From: Chloroflexota bacterium
GTDB taxonomy: Bacteria > Chloroflexota > Anaerolineae > UBA4142
Assembly (NCBI GenBank): GCA_023380675.1
Contig: JAMCRS010000215.1
Coordinates: 1 to 7,699 of the forward strand
Length of the DNA stretch: 7,699 nucleotides
Reading direction: 5' to 3'
Positions 1 through 6,187 of the stretch are shown here, in pieces (the stretch's first letter is position 1; the number at the start of each line of letters is the position of its first letter). The position numbers were made by a program, and so were the translations under genes. The notes beneath the pieces are model-generated. The model was not told the origin of the DNA. It saw only the letters and a list, made by a program, of their open reading frames with translations, and did no database searches.

Positions 1-2
1 CA

Positions 3-602
3 CTGACCGCGCAGGTAGAGCTGGCGCTCGAGGACCGGCACCTGCAGCAGGGGATGTTTGCAGTGCTCGAAGAGATCACGAGCGAGATGGAGGTCCTGCA
101 GCGGGCGCGGGGCAAGCCGCGCTACGTCGGCGCGACCGCACAAGAGCGCGTGGAGGATGAGCCGGTCGTTACGGCGGACATGAGCCGCGCGGTCAAAGAT
201 GCGCTCGACCACTATTGGGGCGGGCCCAAGCTGCACGACAGCCCGCTGCTTCAGCTCAAGATCGTTCAAAGCTCGCTGGACGATTACGAGGGCAATCCGG
301 TGCGCGCGCTGCGCGGCCAGATCGCCCGCGCGATCGAATCGATGAAGCCGGACGGCAAGCGGTCGTTCACCGCGCCCGAGTGGCTGCTCTACAACATCCT
401 GGAGCTCAAAGTGATCCAGGGCAAAAAGGTCCGCGAGATCGCCTACCAGCTCGCGCTGAGCGAAAGCGACCTATATCGAAAACAGCGCGTCGCGATCCAG
501 GAAGTCGCCCGGACGCTCGCGACGATGGAAGAACAGAGCGGTCCCAAGACCGGCGGCGCGGAAGAAGAGAAAGAGAGCGACCCAGGCAGCGGTCCGTCGT
601 GA
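3..602 (+). CDS. C-terminal part of a regulator-like protein with a sigma-region-4-like HTH (5' partial)
   Basis: The frame is open to the left edge, so the gene begins outside the window; the first in-frame ATG at 54 has no reason to be the real start. The 199 visible residues start with a charged helical stretch (window residues about 5-35), then a variable linker, then a compact domain from about residue 76: DSPLLQLKIVQ, a GNPVRALR segment and WLLYNILELKVIQGKKVREIA followed by LSESDLYRKQRVAI. The last part reads as a helix-turn-helix like the C-terminal HTH of sigma factors. From memory, closely similar tails occur at the end of sensor or GAF-type regulatory proteins in Chloroflexota, so a DNA-binding or signalling role is likely, but the sensor part is not visible. 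The end is an acidic, low-complexity tail (EEEKESDPGSGPS). Good coding call; function only at domain level. Confidence 0.85.
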   Translation: MTAQVELALEDRHLQQGMFAVLEEITSEMEVLQRARGKPRYVGATAQERVEDEPVVTADMSRAVKDALDHYWGGPKLHDSPLLQLKIVQSSLDDYEGNPVRALRGQIARAIESMKPDGKRSFTAPEWLLYNILELKVIQGKKVREIAYQLALSESDLYRKQRVAIQEVARTLATMEEQSGPKTGGAEEEKESDPGSGPS

Positions 603-703
603 GACGCCGCGGACAGGCGTAATTCGGTCGCCGCCTTCTCTACGACTGAATAGGGGGATGGCGCGTCGCACGGCCGCCGCGCCCGAACCTGGCGCTCAAG
701 GGG
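603..703. other. Short intergenic gap, no clear signal
   Basis: About 100 nt between the HTH protein and the lipoprotein. I see no convincing terminator with a T-tract and no sigma-70-like promoter. The downstream gene may be co-transcribed or use a promoter I cannot recognise. Confidence 0.4.
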
Positions 704-1036
704 ATGGTCACGTTGACGAAGAGCGCACTGCTGCCCACCCTGCTTCTGGCCGCCCTGGTCGCCGTCGGCTGCGCCGCGCCGACGCCGTCCGAGGCGCCGC
801 TCACGGTGGAACAGCTCAAGAACGCCGAGTACGTTTCCGCCAACACCTCAGGCAAGCGGGCGCACTTGACGGACGGCAAGTATCAAGAAGAGCTCGCGCC
901 GGGGCTGGCGTCCAAGCTGACGATCCAGATGTTGGAACCTTACGCCGTCGGCGATTTGAACGGGGACGGCGTGCCGGACGCGGCCGTTTTTCTCGCGACC
1001 AACATGGGGAGAAGCGGCGTGTTCGTGGACCTCTAG
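704..1036 (+). CDS. Short lipoprotein with a dockerin/EF-hand-like calcium loop, probably C-terminally truncated
   Basis: The 110-residue product starts with a lipoprotein signal peptide: Lys6, a hydrophobic run of about residues 8-21, and a lipobox ending AVGC with Cys23 as the presumed lipidated residue. The protein should therefore be membrane-anchored outside the cytoplasm. The mature part contains LTVEQLKNAEY and, at residues 82-95, VGDLNGDGVPDAAV, which fits the D-x-N-x-D-G-x-x-D calcium loop of dockerins and FG-GAP/VCBS-like repeats. Start choice is open: AAGGGG (698-703) abuts the ATG at 704, but sits about 9 nt from an in-frame TTG at 713, which would give a 107-residue protein beginning MTKSALL. 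Family members I recall run well past the 'GRSGVF' segment, while this one stops four residues later, so a truncation or frameshift is likely. Function unknown. Confidence 0.75.
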   Translation: MVTLTKSALLPTLLLAALVAVGCAAPTPSEAPLTVEQLKNAEYVSANTSGKRAHLTDGKYQEELAPGLASKLTIQMLEPYAVGDLNGDGVPDAAVFLATNMGRSGVFVDL

Positions 1037-1099
1037 CACTCAAACATTCGCACGGTCTGTAGACGAACACGACGGCGATGAGGAGCCCTCCACGTAGAC

Positions 1100-1151
1100 T
1101 TGCTGATGTCTCCCCTGGGTCGCGTGTCCCCGTCTGGAGCGGTCTCAGCAA
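1100..1151. repeat. Imperfect dyad between convergent genes
   Basis: A 7-bp perfect outer arm (TTGCTGA at 1100-1106 against TCAGCAA at 1145-1151) encloses a second CTCC/GGAG pairing (1110-1113 and 1136-1139). It lies between the convergent lipoprotein and universal stress protein genes. It may add structure to readthrough transcripts from either side. No T-tract follows, so I do not call it a terminator. Confidence 0.3.
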
Positions 1152-1155
1152 AGTT

Positions 1156-1186
1156 GAGGCGGCGAGTCAGATGCGTTCGCCGCCTC
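1156..1186 (-). terminator. Stem-loop at the end of the permease/stress-protein operon
   Basis: GAGGCGGCGA (1156-1165) and TCGCCGCCTC (1177-1186) form a perfect 10-bp GC-rich stem with an 11-nt loop. The stop codon of the universal stress protein (1167-1169) lies in the loop, so the upstream arm is coding sequence. On the minus strand the stem is followed by AACTTTGC, a poor T-tract, so termination may be weak or the hairpin may act mainly as a 3'-end stabiliser. Confidence 0.45.
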
Positions 1187-1673
1187 CGGTCGCGTAAGCG
1201 CCTTTGGCTCGCAGCAAGAGTACGTCGCAGGGCGCATGGTCCAGCACAAAGCGCGCGGTGTGGCCGACGGAGGCTGGGCCGTGGCTCGGCTGGCCTTGCC
1301 TTTCGCGTGCGCCGATCACGATGACGTCGGCATTCCACTGCTGCGCGACTCGGACCAAGACCTCGTTCGGATCGCCCCGCTCCAACCGAGCCGAGGCGTG
1401 CAGGCTCAACGCCTGTGCTGCCGCCAACGCTTCCCGTAGGACCTCTTCACCGCTGCTCTCCTCCGCGCGATCTAATGGATCGTCACGGGCTGGATGGGGA
1501 GGAGGCGGGGGCGGAGGAGGGCGATGCGGCGGCCCGAAGCGTTCCAATGCCCGGCGCGGTCCCACATCGATCACGTGTAGCAGCAGCCATTCCGCGCCGG
1601 CGTCGATCTGGCCTGCCGCGCGGCGAACGATTTGAGCACCGCCGCGTATGCCAACCGCACACAGAATATGCAT
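1167..1673 (-). CDS. Universal stress protein (UspA family) with a polyproline insert
   Basis: The 168-residue protein has the Usp fold signature: an N-terminal strand MHILCAVGI, a second strand EWLLLHVIDVG, the DVIVIGAR strand-turn, and the typical ending ARFVLDHAPCDVLLLR. Usp proteins are cytoplasmic and help cells survive stress; many bind ATP through G-2x-G-9x-G(S/T). Here the first Gly of that motif is present (IGARERQG) but the second is Glu, and the spacing to VGHTA is longer than usual, so ATP binding is doubtful. Residues about 46-62 form a proline-rich insert with eight consecutive prolines where the family normally has a short helix or loop. A strong AGGAGG (1678-1683) lies 4 nt before the ATG. 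It starts 24 nt after the permease stop, so the two are almost certainly one operon with this gene second. Confidence 0.9.
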   Translation of the reverse strand: MHILCAVGIRGGAQIVRRAAGQIDAGAEWLLLHVIDVGPRRALERFGPPHRPPPPPPPPHPARDDPLDRAEESSGEEVLREALAAAQALSLHASARLERGDPNEVLVRVAQQWNADVIVIGARERQGQPSHGPASVGHTARFVLDHAPCDVLLLRAKGAYATGGGERI

Positions 1674-1697
1674 TCGACCTCCTCGATTCGCGACCGC

Positions 1698-2966
1698 CTA
1701 CCAGTGCAGCCAGATCAGGATGGAACCGATCACGAGCATCACGGGCACGTTCAAGAGCCCCAATTTGAAATACTCGACGGTCGAGACCTGAAGACCTTTG
1801 CGCCGTAGAATGAGTACCCAGAGAATTGTCGCCAGCGAACCAACCGTCGTGATATTCGGACCCAGGTCGGCGCCCAGGATCGTCGCGTAGGCGAGGCCAG
1901 GGTTGGCCGCGACGACGCCGGGAATGCTGTGCAGCGCCGAGGTCATGACCAGAGCCATCGGCACGTTGTTGACCAAATTCGATCCGAGCGCGGTGCCGGC
2001 GGCCGTCACCACGATCTCTCGCAGCGGGTCGGCGCCGGCCAAGTTGAGCAGCGCGCTTCCGAAGGCGGCGGTCAAGCCTAAATTCTCGATTCCGCGGACG
2101 AGGATGAACAACCCGCCGATGAGGATGAACAGCGACCATGAGATCTCGTCGCGCAATTTGCGCCATTCGAGGCGGCGCCGGCGGGCGGCGCCGGCCACCA
2201 AAGTCGCCGCGCCGGCAAGGGCGACCGCCGAGAGTGGCAGTCGAAGGGCTGATGCGACGACGAAGGCAAGCGCGATCAATGCGAGCACGCCCAACGCAAA
2301 GCGGGATTGCCGCGGGGGCTCCTCCCGCCGAGACGGAGGGTCGAGGGCATAGGAAAGATCCAGATCGTCGTGAAAGCGCCAAATAAAGGTTACCGCGTTC
2401 CACCCAATGCAAAAAACGCTCGGCAGAAGCAAGTAGCGCAGAAATAGGGCGAGGTCGCTCGGGAACGAGCCCAAGACGAGGATGTTGATCGGGTTGCTTA
2501 CCGGGAGAAGAAAAGATGCCGTGTCCGCAACGAAGGTGCAGGCAAACATAAAGGGCAGCACCGGGAGCCTGAGCCGCGTGACGAGCGCGTAGACCAGAGG
2601 TGTCAAGACCAATGCGGTAGCATCGTTGGACAGAAACGCCGTGATTAGTGCGCCGACCAGAAAGATGATGAGATAGAGGCGCGCGGCATCGCCTCTCCCC
2701 CAGCGGCCAGCCTGGTCGGCGATGCGCTCGAAGATACCCTCTTGATCTGCCATTGCCGAAATGGTCATGAGCCCGAGAAGGAAACCGAAGACATTCCACT
2801 GCTCGATCAAGACGCGGAGAGCTTCGTCCGGCTGCACAAGTCCGATGAGAACGACGAGCGCGGCCCCGACGGTCGCCGCGGCGGCTTCCGGAATTCCGTA
2901 TGGGCGCGCCATGATAACAACGAGTGTGGCGCCAAAGATCAACACGCCGGCGAACAGGGCGAGCAT
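1698..2966 (-). CDS. ArsB/NhaD-superfamily permease (putative arsenite or anion/cation transporter)
   Basis: A 422-residue polytopic membrane protein, close to the roughly 430 residues usual for ArsB. Two related halves carry the ion-transporter signatures: SNDATALVLTP (113-123) with ADTASFLLPVSNPINILV (148-165), and SNLVNNVPMALVM (329-341) with GADLGPNITTVGSLATILW (365-383). A charged cytoplasmic loop with RREEPPRQ lies near 213-220. Known members export arsenite/antimonite or exchange Na+/H+; the second-half GPNITTVGSLAT motif is most ArsB-like, but no arsR, arsA or arsC is in the window, so substrate is inference. I prefer the ATG at 2966, preceded by GAGGTG and followed by a hydrophobic helix as in ArsB. 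A TTG at 3023 (with AAGGA only 2 nt away) would add 19 residues and run through a dyad at 3007-3040. Co-transcribed with the stress protein behind it. Confidence 0.88.
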   Translation of the reverse strand: MLALFAGVLIFGATLVVIMARPYGIPEAAAATVGAALVVLIGLVQPDEALRVLIEQWNVFGFLLGLMTISAMADQEGIFERIADQAGRWGRGDAARLYLIIFLVGALITAFLSNDATALVLTPLVYALVTRLRLPVLPFMFACTFVADTASFLLPVSNPINILVLGSFPSDLALFLRYLLLPSVFCIGWNAVTFIWRFHDDLDLSYALDPPSRREEPPRQSRFALGVLALIALAFVVASALRLPLSAVALAGAATLVAGAARRRRLEWRKLRDEISWSLFILIGGLFILVRGIENLGLTAAFGSALLNLAGADPLREIVVTAAGTALGSNLVNNVPMALVMTSALHSIPGVVAANPGLAYATILGADLGPNITTVGSLATILWVLILRRKGLQVSTVEYFKLGLLNVPVMLVIGSILIWLHW

Positions 2967-3006
2967 GGTCACCTCAATCACCGTTCGTTGGGTAAGGGCG
3001 GACAGG

Positions 3007-3040
3007 GATCTCGACGTAACCAAGTTCCTTGACCGAGATC
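3007..3040 (-). promoter_or_regulatory. Nested dyad in the permease leader (possible operator or leader hairpin)
   Basis: Outer arms GATCTCG (3007-3013) and CGAGATC (3034-3040) are perfect complements. Inside them, read on the minus strand, CAAG-GAA-CTTG forms a second hairpin that extends by G-U pairs. The element is about 40-75 nt before the preferred permease ATG at 2966. It could be an operator for a dimeric regulator or an RNA leader structure. No promoter boxes were recognised next to it, so the role is inference. Confidence 0.35.
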
Positions 3041-3063
3041 AGCCGCTAAAGTGCGGTTCGTCA

Positions 3064-3118
3064 CGCCGGCGTGGCGCGAGCGAATGCGCCGGCGTGGCGC
3101 CGGCGCGAGCAAATGCGC
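3064..3118. repeat. GC-rich direct repeat with a perfect palindrome
   Basis: CGCCGGCGTGGCGC occurs at 3064-3077 and again at 3087-3100, each followed by a GAGC(G/A)AATGCGC segment; in the second copy six extra bases (CGGCGC) separate the two parts. Those extra bases complete a perfect 9-bp palindrome, GCGCCGGCG (3086-3094) against CGCCGGCGC (3098-3106), with loop TGG. It sits between the permease leader and the 3' end of the secreted protein gene. It may be a small REP-like element or an intergenic terminator structure; no T-tract follows on either strand. Confidence 0.6.
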
Positions 3119-3199
3119 GCCGCGGGACCAAAGTGCCGAGGTGAGTCTAACGCCGGCCTAGGAGGGGTTTGCCGCGTGAGTCGTTCGCCGGCTCGCGCG

Positions 3200-4963
3200 T
3201 CACGGCGTGGCGTTCTTTAGTATCTGCGGAAAGTACCAGTCGTATATCGTGATCGTCGGCGGCACGCCGGTCCCGCACCCGGAATAGACCTTGAACGAAC
3301 CGATGCGGGTGCTCCAATCGGTGGACGCCGGCGTGGCGTAGTACTCGTTCGTATACCAGAACGTGCAGCCGTCGGTCGGGTCGACCGTCATCGAGGTATA
3401 ATCCCCCCAGCGGTTGCTGAAGGTCTGCCAGCCGCCGCCCTGCAGCAAGGTCCTCTCGGCTGGGTCCAGCGTGTTGGGGACGCCGATCACGAGTCGCCCG
3501 GTGTAGCGGATGCCGGGGTACGTGCTGGCGCTGGATACGCTGTAGCCGAGCGCCGCATCTCCATATTGGTCCACCGCGATACTCCCCATCCATCGATAGA
3601 GAGAATCGGCTGGCAGGTAGGTGGACTGCTGGTAGACCGACGGAGTGCCGAACGGATCACGGATCTCGTACCAACGGACGCCGGTGCGCCCGGTGCCGTC
3701 GGCGTTGCTCGCGACGGTGTGATTCACCCACAGCGACTCTTGGCCGCCGATGTTGGCGTACTGCAGGTGCATCATCAGCCGATCGCCCAACGGATCGAGC
3801 ACCTGTGCGGTAGCGCCCCCGCCTTCCGGGACGTACGCGCGCGGCATGACAAAATTCGCCACCGTCAGATCGGGGAGCTGGGTCACGTAGGCCGTATTGA
3901 GCGCGTCCCAGTCGGGGACGTGCAGGGTGTAAAGGTGGAGAAGGTTCGGCTCGTCGATCGCGGCAAAGATCTCGGGAGTCCCGTCCGCGGGCGCGGCAAA
4001 GTAAGGACCGCCGCGCAGATTGGCCGGCAGGAAACTCGCGTAACTGCTCGACAGGTCAAAGTAGACGTGCCGCAGCGGCAGCCCGTTGATGAGGTCATCC
4101 CGATTTAGCGCCCAGACGCGCGGGTTGACGTACGAGTCCGAGCTGAACATGTTTGCCGTCATGTAGATGCCGTCGTTCCAGACCCCGAATTTGGCAAAGT
4201 CGTTCAGCAAATTGTTAGAGTGGATGCCGTCGTCCGTCGCCGGCAGCGCGTACAGCCACCAGCCCTGAGTTGGGTCGCTCGTTTTGGAAACCGCAATGCA
4301 CTCATAGTACGGCGGCTGGTCCACGTAGTTGACGTCGACCGGGTGGCCCGCGTCGCCGAGAAGCCACCTTTGAACGGTCGCGTCGTAGACCGCGATCGTG
4401 TCGCCGTAATTCTCCGCGTTGCCGCAGGGATTGCCGGCGGGATCGTTCTGGCCGGCGAAGAGCTGGTCGAACGTGGGAGAAGCGAGCAGGTTGCCGGCTT
4501 TGTCGTAGATGCCGATCTGGATGTTGACCACCTGCACGTAATTGTTCGGACCGACGTCCCCGTTGGCGCTCGGCGGATACCAACCGGTATTTGCCAAACC
4601 GTCGAAGCTGGTGATCGGGACCGTCGCGCGGACGATGCCGGTCGAGGTCTGCCGGACCGGGTCCAACGGCCCGGTCAGCGTTGGCGCGCGAGTCGAGACC
4701 GACGGCAGGAGCCGCGGAACGACGCGCCTTTGAACGGGCGCCGCTTTGCGCGGCAGCCGTCGCAGGTCGCCGTCGAACGAGGCGGGCGCGATGGACGGAC
4801 CGACGAACGGCCCTTTGACTCCCGGCGGGTCCGCGGCCGGCGCCGCGGCGCGCGAACTGCCGCGTGCGGCGAGGGGTCCCTGCTCGGCGAACGCGGCACG
4901 GCTGCCGCCGACGAACAACAGAAACGCGATAGAGAAAAAGAGGGCGATGCGCCTGAAGTACAT
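3200..4963 (-). CDS. Large secreted protein of an uncharacterised, probably beta-propeller-like family
   Basis: The 587-residue product has a Sec signal peptide (FRRIALFFSIAFLLFVGG, likely cleavage AFA26|E27), then a Pro/Ala/Arg-rich, disordered-looking stretch to about residue 105. The folded part begins near 118 with a GDVGPNNYVQVVN block (135-147), and continues with ECIAVSKTSDPTQGWW (221-236), DFAKFGVWNDGIYMTAN (255-271), DRLMMHLQYAN (394-404), WVNHT (412-416), RWMGSIAVDQYGDAALGYS (457-475), IRYTGR (485-490), RWGDYTSM (518-525) and DGCTFWYTNEYY (531-542). I recognise this block order from exported proteins annotated as hypothetical in many bacteria; repeated W/Y-rich strands suggest a propeller, and no catalytic residues can be named. 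Four cysteines (180, 222, 533, 563) could pair. The tail YFPQILKNATP resembles the short LPLIxK endings of Chloroflexota surface proteins. GGAGGA (4970-4975) lies 6 nt before the ATG. Confidence 0.9.
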   Translation of the reverse strand: MYFRRIALFFSIAFLLFVGGSRAAFAEQGPLAARGSSRAAAPAADPPGVKGPFVGPSIAPASFDGDLRRLPRKAAPVQRRVVPRLLPSVSTRAPTLTGPLDPVRQTSTGIVRATVPITSFDGLANTGWYPPSANGDVGPNNYVQVVNIQIGIYDKAGNLLASPTFDQLFAGQNDPAGNPCGNAENYGDTIAVYDATVQRWLLGDAGHPVDVNYVDQPPYYECIAVSKTSDPTQGWWLYALPATDDGIHSNNLLNDFAKFGVWNDGIYMTANMFSSDSYVNPRVWALNRDDLINGLPLRHVYFDLSSSYASFLPANLRGGPYFAAPADGTPEIFAAIDEPNLLHLYTLHVPDWDALNTAYVTQLPDLTVANFVMPRAYVPEGGGATAQVLDPLGDRLMMHLQYANIGGQESLWVNHTVASNADGTGRTGVRWYEIRDPFGTPSVYQQSTYLPADSLYRWMGSIAVDQYGDAALGYSVSSASTYPGIRYTGRLVIGVPNTLDPAERTLLQGGGWQTFSNRWGDYTSMTVDPTDGCTFWYTNEYYATPASTDWSTRIGSFKVYSGCGTGVPPTITIYDWYFPQILKNATP

Positions 4964-5008
4964 CGGCGGTCCTCCGAAACTACACGATCTGGGCTCTTAT
5001 GCGGCGCA

Positions 5009-5037
5009 AGTATATGCCAATTCGCGCCGGGTGTAAA
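5009..5037 (-). promoter_or_regulatory. Sigma-70-type promoter for the secreted protein gene
   Basis: On the minus strand, TTTACA (5032-5037, 5 of 6 consensus bases) and TATACT (5009-5014, 5 of 6) are separated by exactly 17 nt. Transcription would start near 5002, giving a leader of about 40 nt that contains the GGAGGA ribosome site. The -35 box lies within the short divergent gap, close to the ribosome site of the epimerase on the other strand, so expression of the two genes could interfere. Confidence 0.6.
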
Positions 5038-5058
5038 GGAACTAGACTGGGAGGAATA

Positions 5059-6066
5059 ATGAAGATTCTATTCATCGGGGGCACAGGCATCATCAGCTCG
5101 GCCTGCTCGCAGCTCGCGGTCGAGCGCGGGATCGAGCTGTATTTGCTCAACCGCGGCCAATCGCAGCGGCCGGTCCCCGCCGGCGCGCACGTGATCCGGG
5201 AGGACATCGGCAATGCGGGGAGCGTGCGGGACGCGCTCAAAAGCCATCGCTTCGACGCGGTGGTGGACTGGATCGCGTTCACGCCGGACCAGGTGCAGCG
5301 AGACATCGACCTCTTCCGGGGCCTGACGGCGCAGTACGTTTTCATCAGCTCTGCCTCGGCATACCAGACGCCGCCGACGAGCCTGCCGGTCACCGAGTCT
5401 ACGCCGCTCGACAATCCGTACTGGGACTATTCGCGCAACAAGATCGCCTGCGAGAATCTGCTCGAGCAAGAGTATCGCGCTAGTCAATTCCCGGCTACGA
5501 TCGTCCGACCTTCGCATACCTACGACCGGACGCTGCTGCCGTTCGAGGGGCACTATACCGTCGTCGACCGGATGCGTAAGGGGAAACAAGTCATCGTCCA
5601 CGGCGACGGCACGTCGTTGTGGGTGCTGACCCATCACCGCGATTTTGCCAAAGGATTCCTCGGACTGCTCGGAAACATTCACGCGATCGGCGAGGCGTAC
5701 CACATCACCTCGGACGAGCTTCTGACGTGGAACCAGATCTTTGAGATCCTGGGACACGCGGCGGGCGCGACCCCGCGGCTCGTCCACGTCCCTTCAGACC
5801 TCATTGCGGCGTACGACGCCGAATGGGGCGCGAGCCTGTTGGGAGACAAGGCGCACAGCATGGTCTTCGACAACACCAAGATCAAGCGCGCCGTCCCCGG
5901 TTTTGCGGCGACGATCCCGTTCTCGCAAGGCGCAAAAGAGATCGTCGAGTGGCACGACGCGGACCCGGCGCGACAGGTCGTCGACGAAAAGCTGAGCGCG
6001 CGGATGGACCGCATCCTCGCGGCGTACGAGGCGGCGTGGCCGAAGGCACCGCGCGGAGCGAGCTAA
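5059..6066 (+). CDS. NAD(P)-dependent epimerase/dehydratase (extended SDR, CSP41-like subgroup)
   Basis: The 335-residue cytoplasmic protein has an N-terminal Rossmann fold with GGTGIIS (7-13) in the glycine-rich loop, LNRG (30-33) at the end of the second strand, SSAS (97-100) as the catalytic Ser region, and the active-site pair Tyr124/Lys128 in YSRNK. RPSHTY (150-155) and HHRDFAKG (192-199) are typical of extended SDR proteins acting on nucleotide sugars. The GGTGxxS loop and overall pattern are closest to CSP41/UDP-glucose-4-epimerase-like members; the substrate cannot be read from sequence. Arg32 after the second strand hints at NADP over NAD. I choose the ATG at 5059 because GGGAGGA (5049-5055) precedes it and the beta-strand MKILFIGG begins there; an upstream in-frame ATG at 4999 would add 20 residues with no such signal. 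The gene is divergent from the secreted protein gene, and no clear promoter of its own is seen. Confidence 0.93.
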   Translation: MKILFIGGTGIISSACSQLAVERGIELYLLNRGQSQRPVPAGAHVIREDIGNAGSVRDALKSHRFDAVVDWIAFTPDQVQRDIDLFRGLTAQYVFISSASAYQTPPTSLPVTESTPLDNPYWDYSRNKIACENLLEQEYRASQFPATIVRPSHTYDRTLLPFEGHYTVVDRMRKGKQVIVHGDGTSLWVLTHHRDFAKGFLGLLGNIHAIGEAYHITSDELLTWNQIFEILGHAAGATPRLVHVPSDLIAAYDAEWGASLLGDKAHSMVFDNTKIKRAVPGFAATIPFSQGAKEIVEWHDADPARQVVDEKLSARMDRILAAYEAAWPKAPRGAS

Positions 6067-6087
6067 GGCGAGCGGCGTACGAAACAG

Positions 6088-6117
6088 CTCACGCCAAGAC
6101 GCAAAGAACGCAAAGGG
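6088..6117. repeat. Interspersed-type repeat with ACGCAAAG units
   Basis: A stretch just after the epimerase stop holds the near-tandem units ACGCCAAG, ACGCAAAG and ACGCAAAG. I recall this style of (A/G)ACGCAAAG sequence as dispersed intergenic repeats in Chloroflexota and other environmental genomes. It sits directly before the hairpin at 6126-6160, and the two may be one composite element. Confidence 0.5.
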
Positions 6118-6125
6118 TTGCGTTG

Positions 6126-6160
6126 CAGAAACCCGTTTTCTGCGAGAAAACGGGTTTCTG
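6126..6160. repeat. Perfect 16-bp hairpin between convergent genes
   Basis: CAGAAACCCGTTTTCT (6126-6141) and AGAAAACGGGTTTCTG (6145-6160) are exact reverse complements with a 3-nt GCG loop. The hairpin lies between the stop codons of the epimerase (6066) and of the unknown gene on the other strand (6188). It could serve as a bidirectional transcription end, since each strand carries a TTTT run within the arm, but no T-tract follows the stem. A REP/MITE-like mobile repeat is the main alternative. Confidence 0.7.
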
Positions 6161-6187
6161 ATGCGCCGAGGATTCGTCTGCCATACG

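Noticed and set aside
1483..2799. 438-codon minus-strand frame overlapping the permease and stress protein genes
   Set aside because: Arg/Pro-rich shadow of the permease frame. It has no membrane or domain pattern, while the overlapping frame has clear ArsB signatures.
5021..5048. Possible plus-strand promoter for the epimerase (TTCGCG, 16 nt, TAGACT)
   Set aside because: The -35 match is poor, and the start site would fall at the ribosome site, leaving no leader.
4999..5058. Upstream ATG for the epimerase
   Set aside because: No ribosome site, and the Rossmann strand MKILFIGG begins exactly at the ATG at 5059, which has GGGAGGA before it.
4220..5059. 279-codon plus-strand frame opposite the secreted protein
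   Set aside because: Antisense shadow rich in Arg/Asp/Val; the minus-strand frame has a signal peptide, ribosome site and family motifs.
5068..5787. 239-codon minus-strand frame opposite the epimerase
   Set aside because: Antisense shadow of a well-supported SDR gene; no ribosome site or domain.
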